NCBI GenBank assembly: GCA_003509825.1
Contig: DOMT01000120.1
Location: 1-5,364 of the forward strand
Direction: 5' to 3'
Length of the DNA: 5,364 bases
From: Coriobacteriia bacterium
GTDB lineage: Bacteria > Actinomycetota > Coriobacteriia > Coriobacteriales > UBA8131
Part shown: positions 4,409 through 5,364 of the stretch, in pieces
How positions within the stretch are numbered: position 1 is the first letter of the stretch
Layout of the letters: every line of letters starts with the position of its first letter
Program-made: the position numbers and the translations under genes
The notes under the pieces: generated by a model
Database searches by the model: none
Told to the model about the DNA's origin: nothing
The model's input: only the letters and a program-made list of their open reading frames with translations

Positions 4409-5323
4409 ATGGATGATACATTGCTACAGGTTGAGGAGATCGACTTCAGTTATAGCGAATCCTACCGGGCATTGCGCAAGGTCTCGGTTGCCTTTGCCGA
4501 GGGCGAGATGGTAGCGATTCTCGGCAGCAACGGTGCAGGCAAGAGCACCTTTTTCCTCTGCTGCAACGGCGTGCTCCGTCCCCAAAGCGGCTCCTTGTAT
4601 TACCGAGGCAAAAAAATCACCGATAAGAAGGAGGACATCCTCACCTTACGCCAGGGCGTGGGGTTGGTTTTTCAGGACCCCGACAGTCAGATCATCGCAG
4701 GTAAGGTGGAAAGCGAGGTCAGCTTCGGACCGATGAACCTGCGCCTTAGCGAAGAAGAGGTCAAGCGACGGGTGGACGAAGCACTCAAGCAGATGAATAT
4801 CACACAATACCGCGACTTTGCACCGCAATATCTCAGCGGTGGCGAGAAAAAGCGCGTCAGCATCGCCGACATCCTGGCCATGTCTCCCTCGATGATCTTA
4901 CTCGATGAGCCGACGGCCTCACTCGATCCGCAAAACAGTGAGGCTCTGGAAGCCCTCTTAAACGAGCTCAACCGAGCGGGAATCACAATCGTCATCTCCA
5001 CGCACGATGTTGATTTCGCCTACCGCATCGCCCGGCGTGTTATAGTTTTCTCCGAAGGTTGCATCCTCGCCGACGATACCCCCGAGAAGGTTTTCGCGGC
5101 AACCGAAGTGCTTAAGCAGGCAGGCCTCAAGCGACCTCTGCTGTATGAGGTTTATGAGTCCTTGAAGCAAACGCTCTCGAAGCCGGAGGGGCATTCCGAT
5201 CCTGATGCTTCGGGCGCAGACGCACGACCGAAAACGATCGCCGAGTTTAAGAACTATCTCGATCGTAGGCAATGTTCCTTGTATCGTTTACCGAAGGATC
5301 AAGGACCCGGATCGCTTGGATGA
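4409..5323 (+). CDS. cbiO: Cobalt ECF transporter ATP-binding protein CbiO
   Basis: ABC ATPase that powers cobalt import, cytoplasmic and docked on CbiQ. The 304-residue product contains Walker A GSNGAGKST (39-47), the Q-loop VFQDPDSQI (87-95) with the QDPDxQ pattern usual in ECF ATPases, SFGPMN (105-110), signature LSGGEKKRV (142-150), Walker B MILLDEP (162-168) with catalytic Glu167, D-loop SLD (171-173) and switch His199 in STHD. All catalytic elements are present. The ATG at 4409 is chosen because the protein then begins, like relatives, shortly before LLQVEEIDFSY. In-frame GTG codons at 4388 and 4397 are alternatives, and the ribosome binding site (GCGGGA) is weak, which would suit coupling to cbiQ. 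The C-terminal tail after about residue 250 is polar, and the protein is about 30 residues longer than Salmonella CbiO. Confidence 0.95.
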   Translation: MDDTLLQVEEIDFSYSESYRALRKVSVAFAEGEMVAILGSNGAGKSTFFLCCNGVLRPQSGSLYYRGKKITDKKEDILTLRQGVGLVFQDPDSQIIAGKVESEVSFGPMNLRLSEEEVKRRVDEALKQMNITQYRDFAPQYLSGGEKKRVSIADILAMSPSMILLDEPTASLDPQNSEALEALLNELNRAGITIVISTHDVDFAYRIARRVIVFSEGCILADDTPEKVFAATEVLKQAGLKRPLLYEVYESLKQTLSKPEGHSDPDASGADARPKTIAEFKNYLDRRQCSLYRLPKDQGPGSLG

Positions 5324-5341
5324 GAGGAGCTTTGCCGTAAC

Positions 5342-5364
5342 GTGAAGACACGATTGGTGGATGG
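5342..5364 (+). CDS. Possible start of a downstream gene, truncated by window edge
   Basis: After the cbiO stop, AGAGGAG (5323-5329) precedes a GTG at 5342 that opens a frame (V/M-K-T-R-L-V-D) running off the window. The spacing of 12 bases is longer than ideal and only seven codons are visible, so no product can be named. No terminator is seen between cbiO and this point, so transcription probably continues. Confidence 0.25.

Noticed and set aside
1..5364. CRISPR arrays, tRNA or rRNA genes, insertion sequences, phage genes
   Set aside because: No regularly spaced repeats, tRNA-like cloverleaf, transposase-like frame or terminal inverted repeats were seen.

Overview
The window is a cobalt and cobalamin (vitamin B12) locus from a bacterium using the oxygen-independent (cbi) route. 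The signs are a CbiK-type single-subunit cobaltochelatase, a CobT phosphoribosyltransferase, and a cobalt ECF transporter cbiMNQO behind a cobalamin riboswitch. The moderately GC-rich DNA, strong AGGAG-type ribosome binding sites and an intrinsic terminator in the riboswitch platform fit an anaerobe. Coriobacteriia, Negativicutes or other Firmicutes are possible hosts, but the sequence alone does not settle the taxon.

Layout. 1-697 (minus): the N-terminal 232 codons of cobT, running off the left edge. 698-946: a 249-bp divergent promoter region with a likely cobT promoter, a possible cbiK promoter, and a perfect 6-4-6 inverted repeat on the cbiK -10/start region. 947-1726 (plus): cbiK. 1727-1908: no recognisable gene. 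1909-2212: promoter, cobalamin riboswitch aptamer closed by a 9-bp P1 (1934-2106), and an expression platform ending in a 16-bp-stem intrinsic terminator. 2304-5323 (plus): cbiM, cbiN, cbiQ and cbiO, tightly packed. 5324-5364: possible start of another gene, too short to identify.

How they work together. CbiM (substrate-binding membrane protein), CbiN (small accessory protein), CbiQ (coupling protein) and CbiO (ATPase) import Co2+. CbiK inserts Co2+ into sirohydrochlorin (or its factor II form) early in corrin synthesis. CobT activates the lower-ligand base for nucleotide loop assembly near the end. When cobalamin is plentiful the riboswitch is expected to stop transcription before cbiM. cobT and cbiK have no visible riboswitch of their own.

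The most unusual part is the riboswitch expression platform. Between the aptamer and the terminator lies a 9-codon ORF with a consensus Shine-Dalgarno sequence. Its stop codon directly abuts the terminator stem, and its start and stop codons can pair with each other in a hairpin. This suggests, without proving, that leader translation couples to transcription termination. The cbiQ product also has an unusual hydrophobic N-terminal extension of about 45 residues ending in a His triplet.
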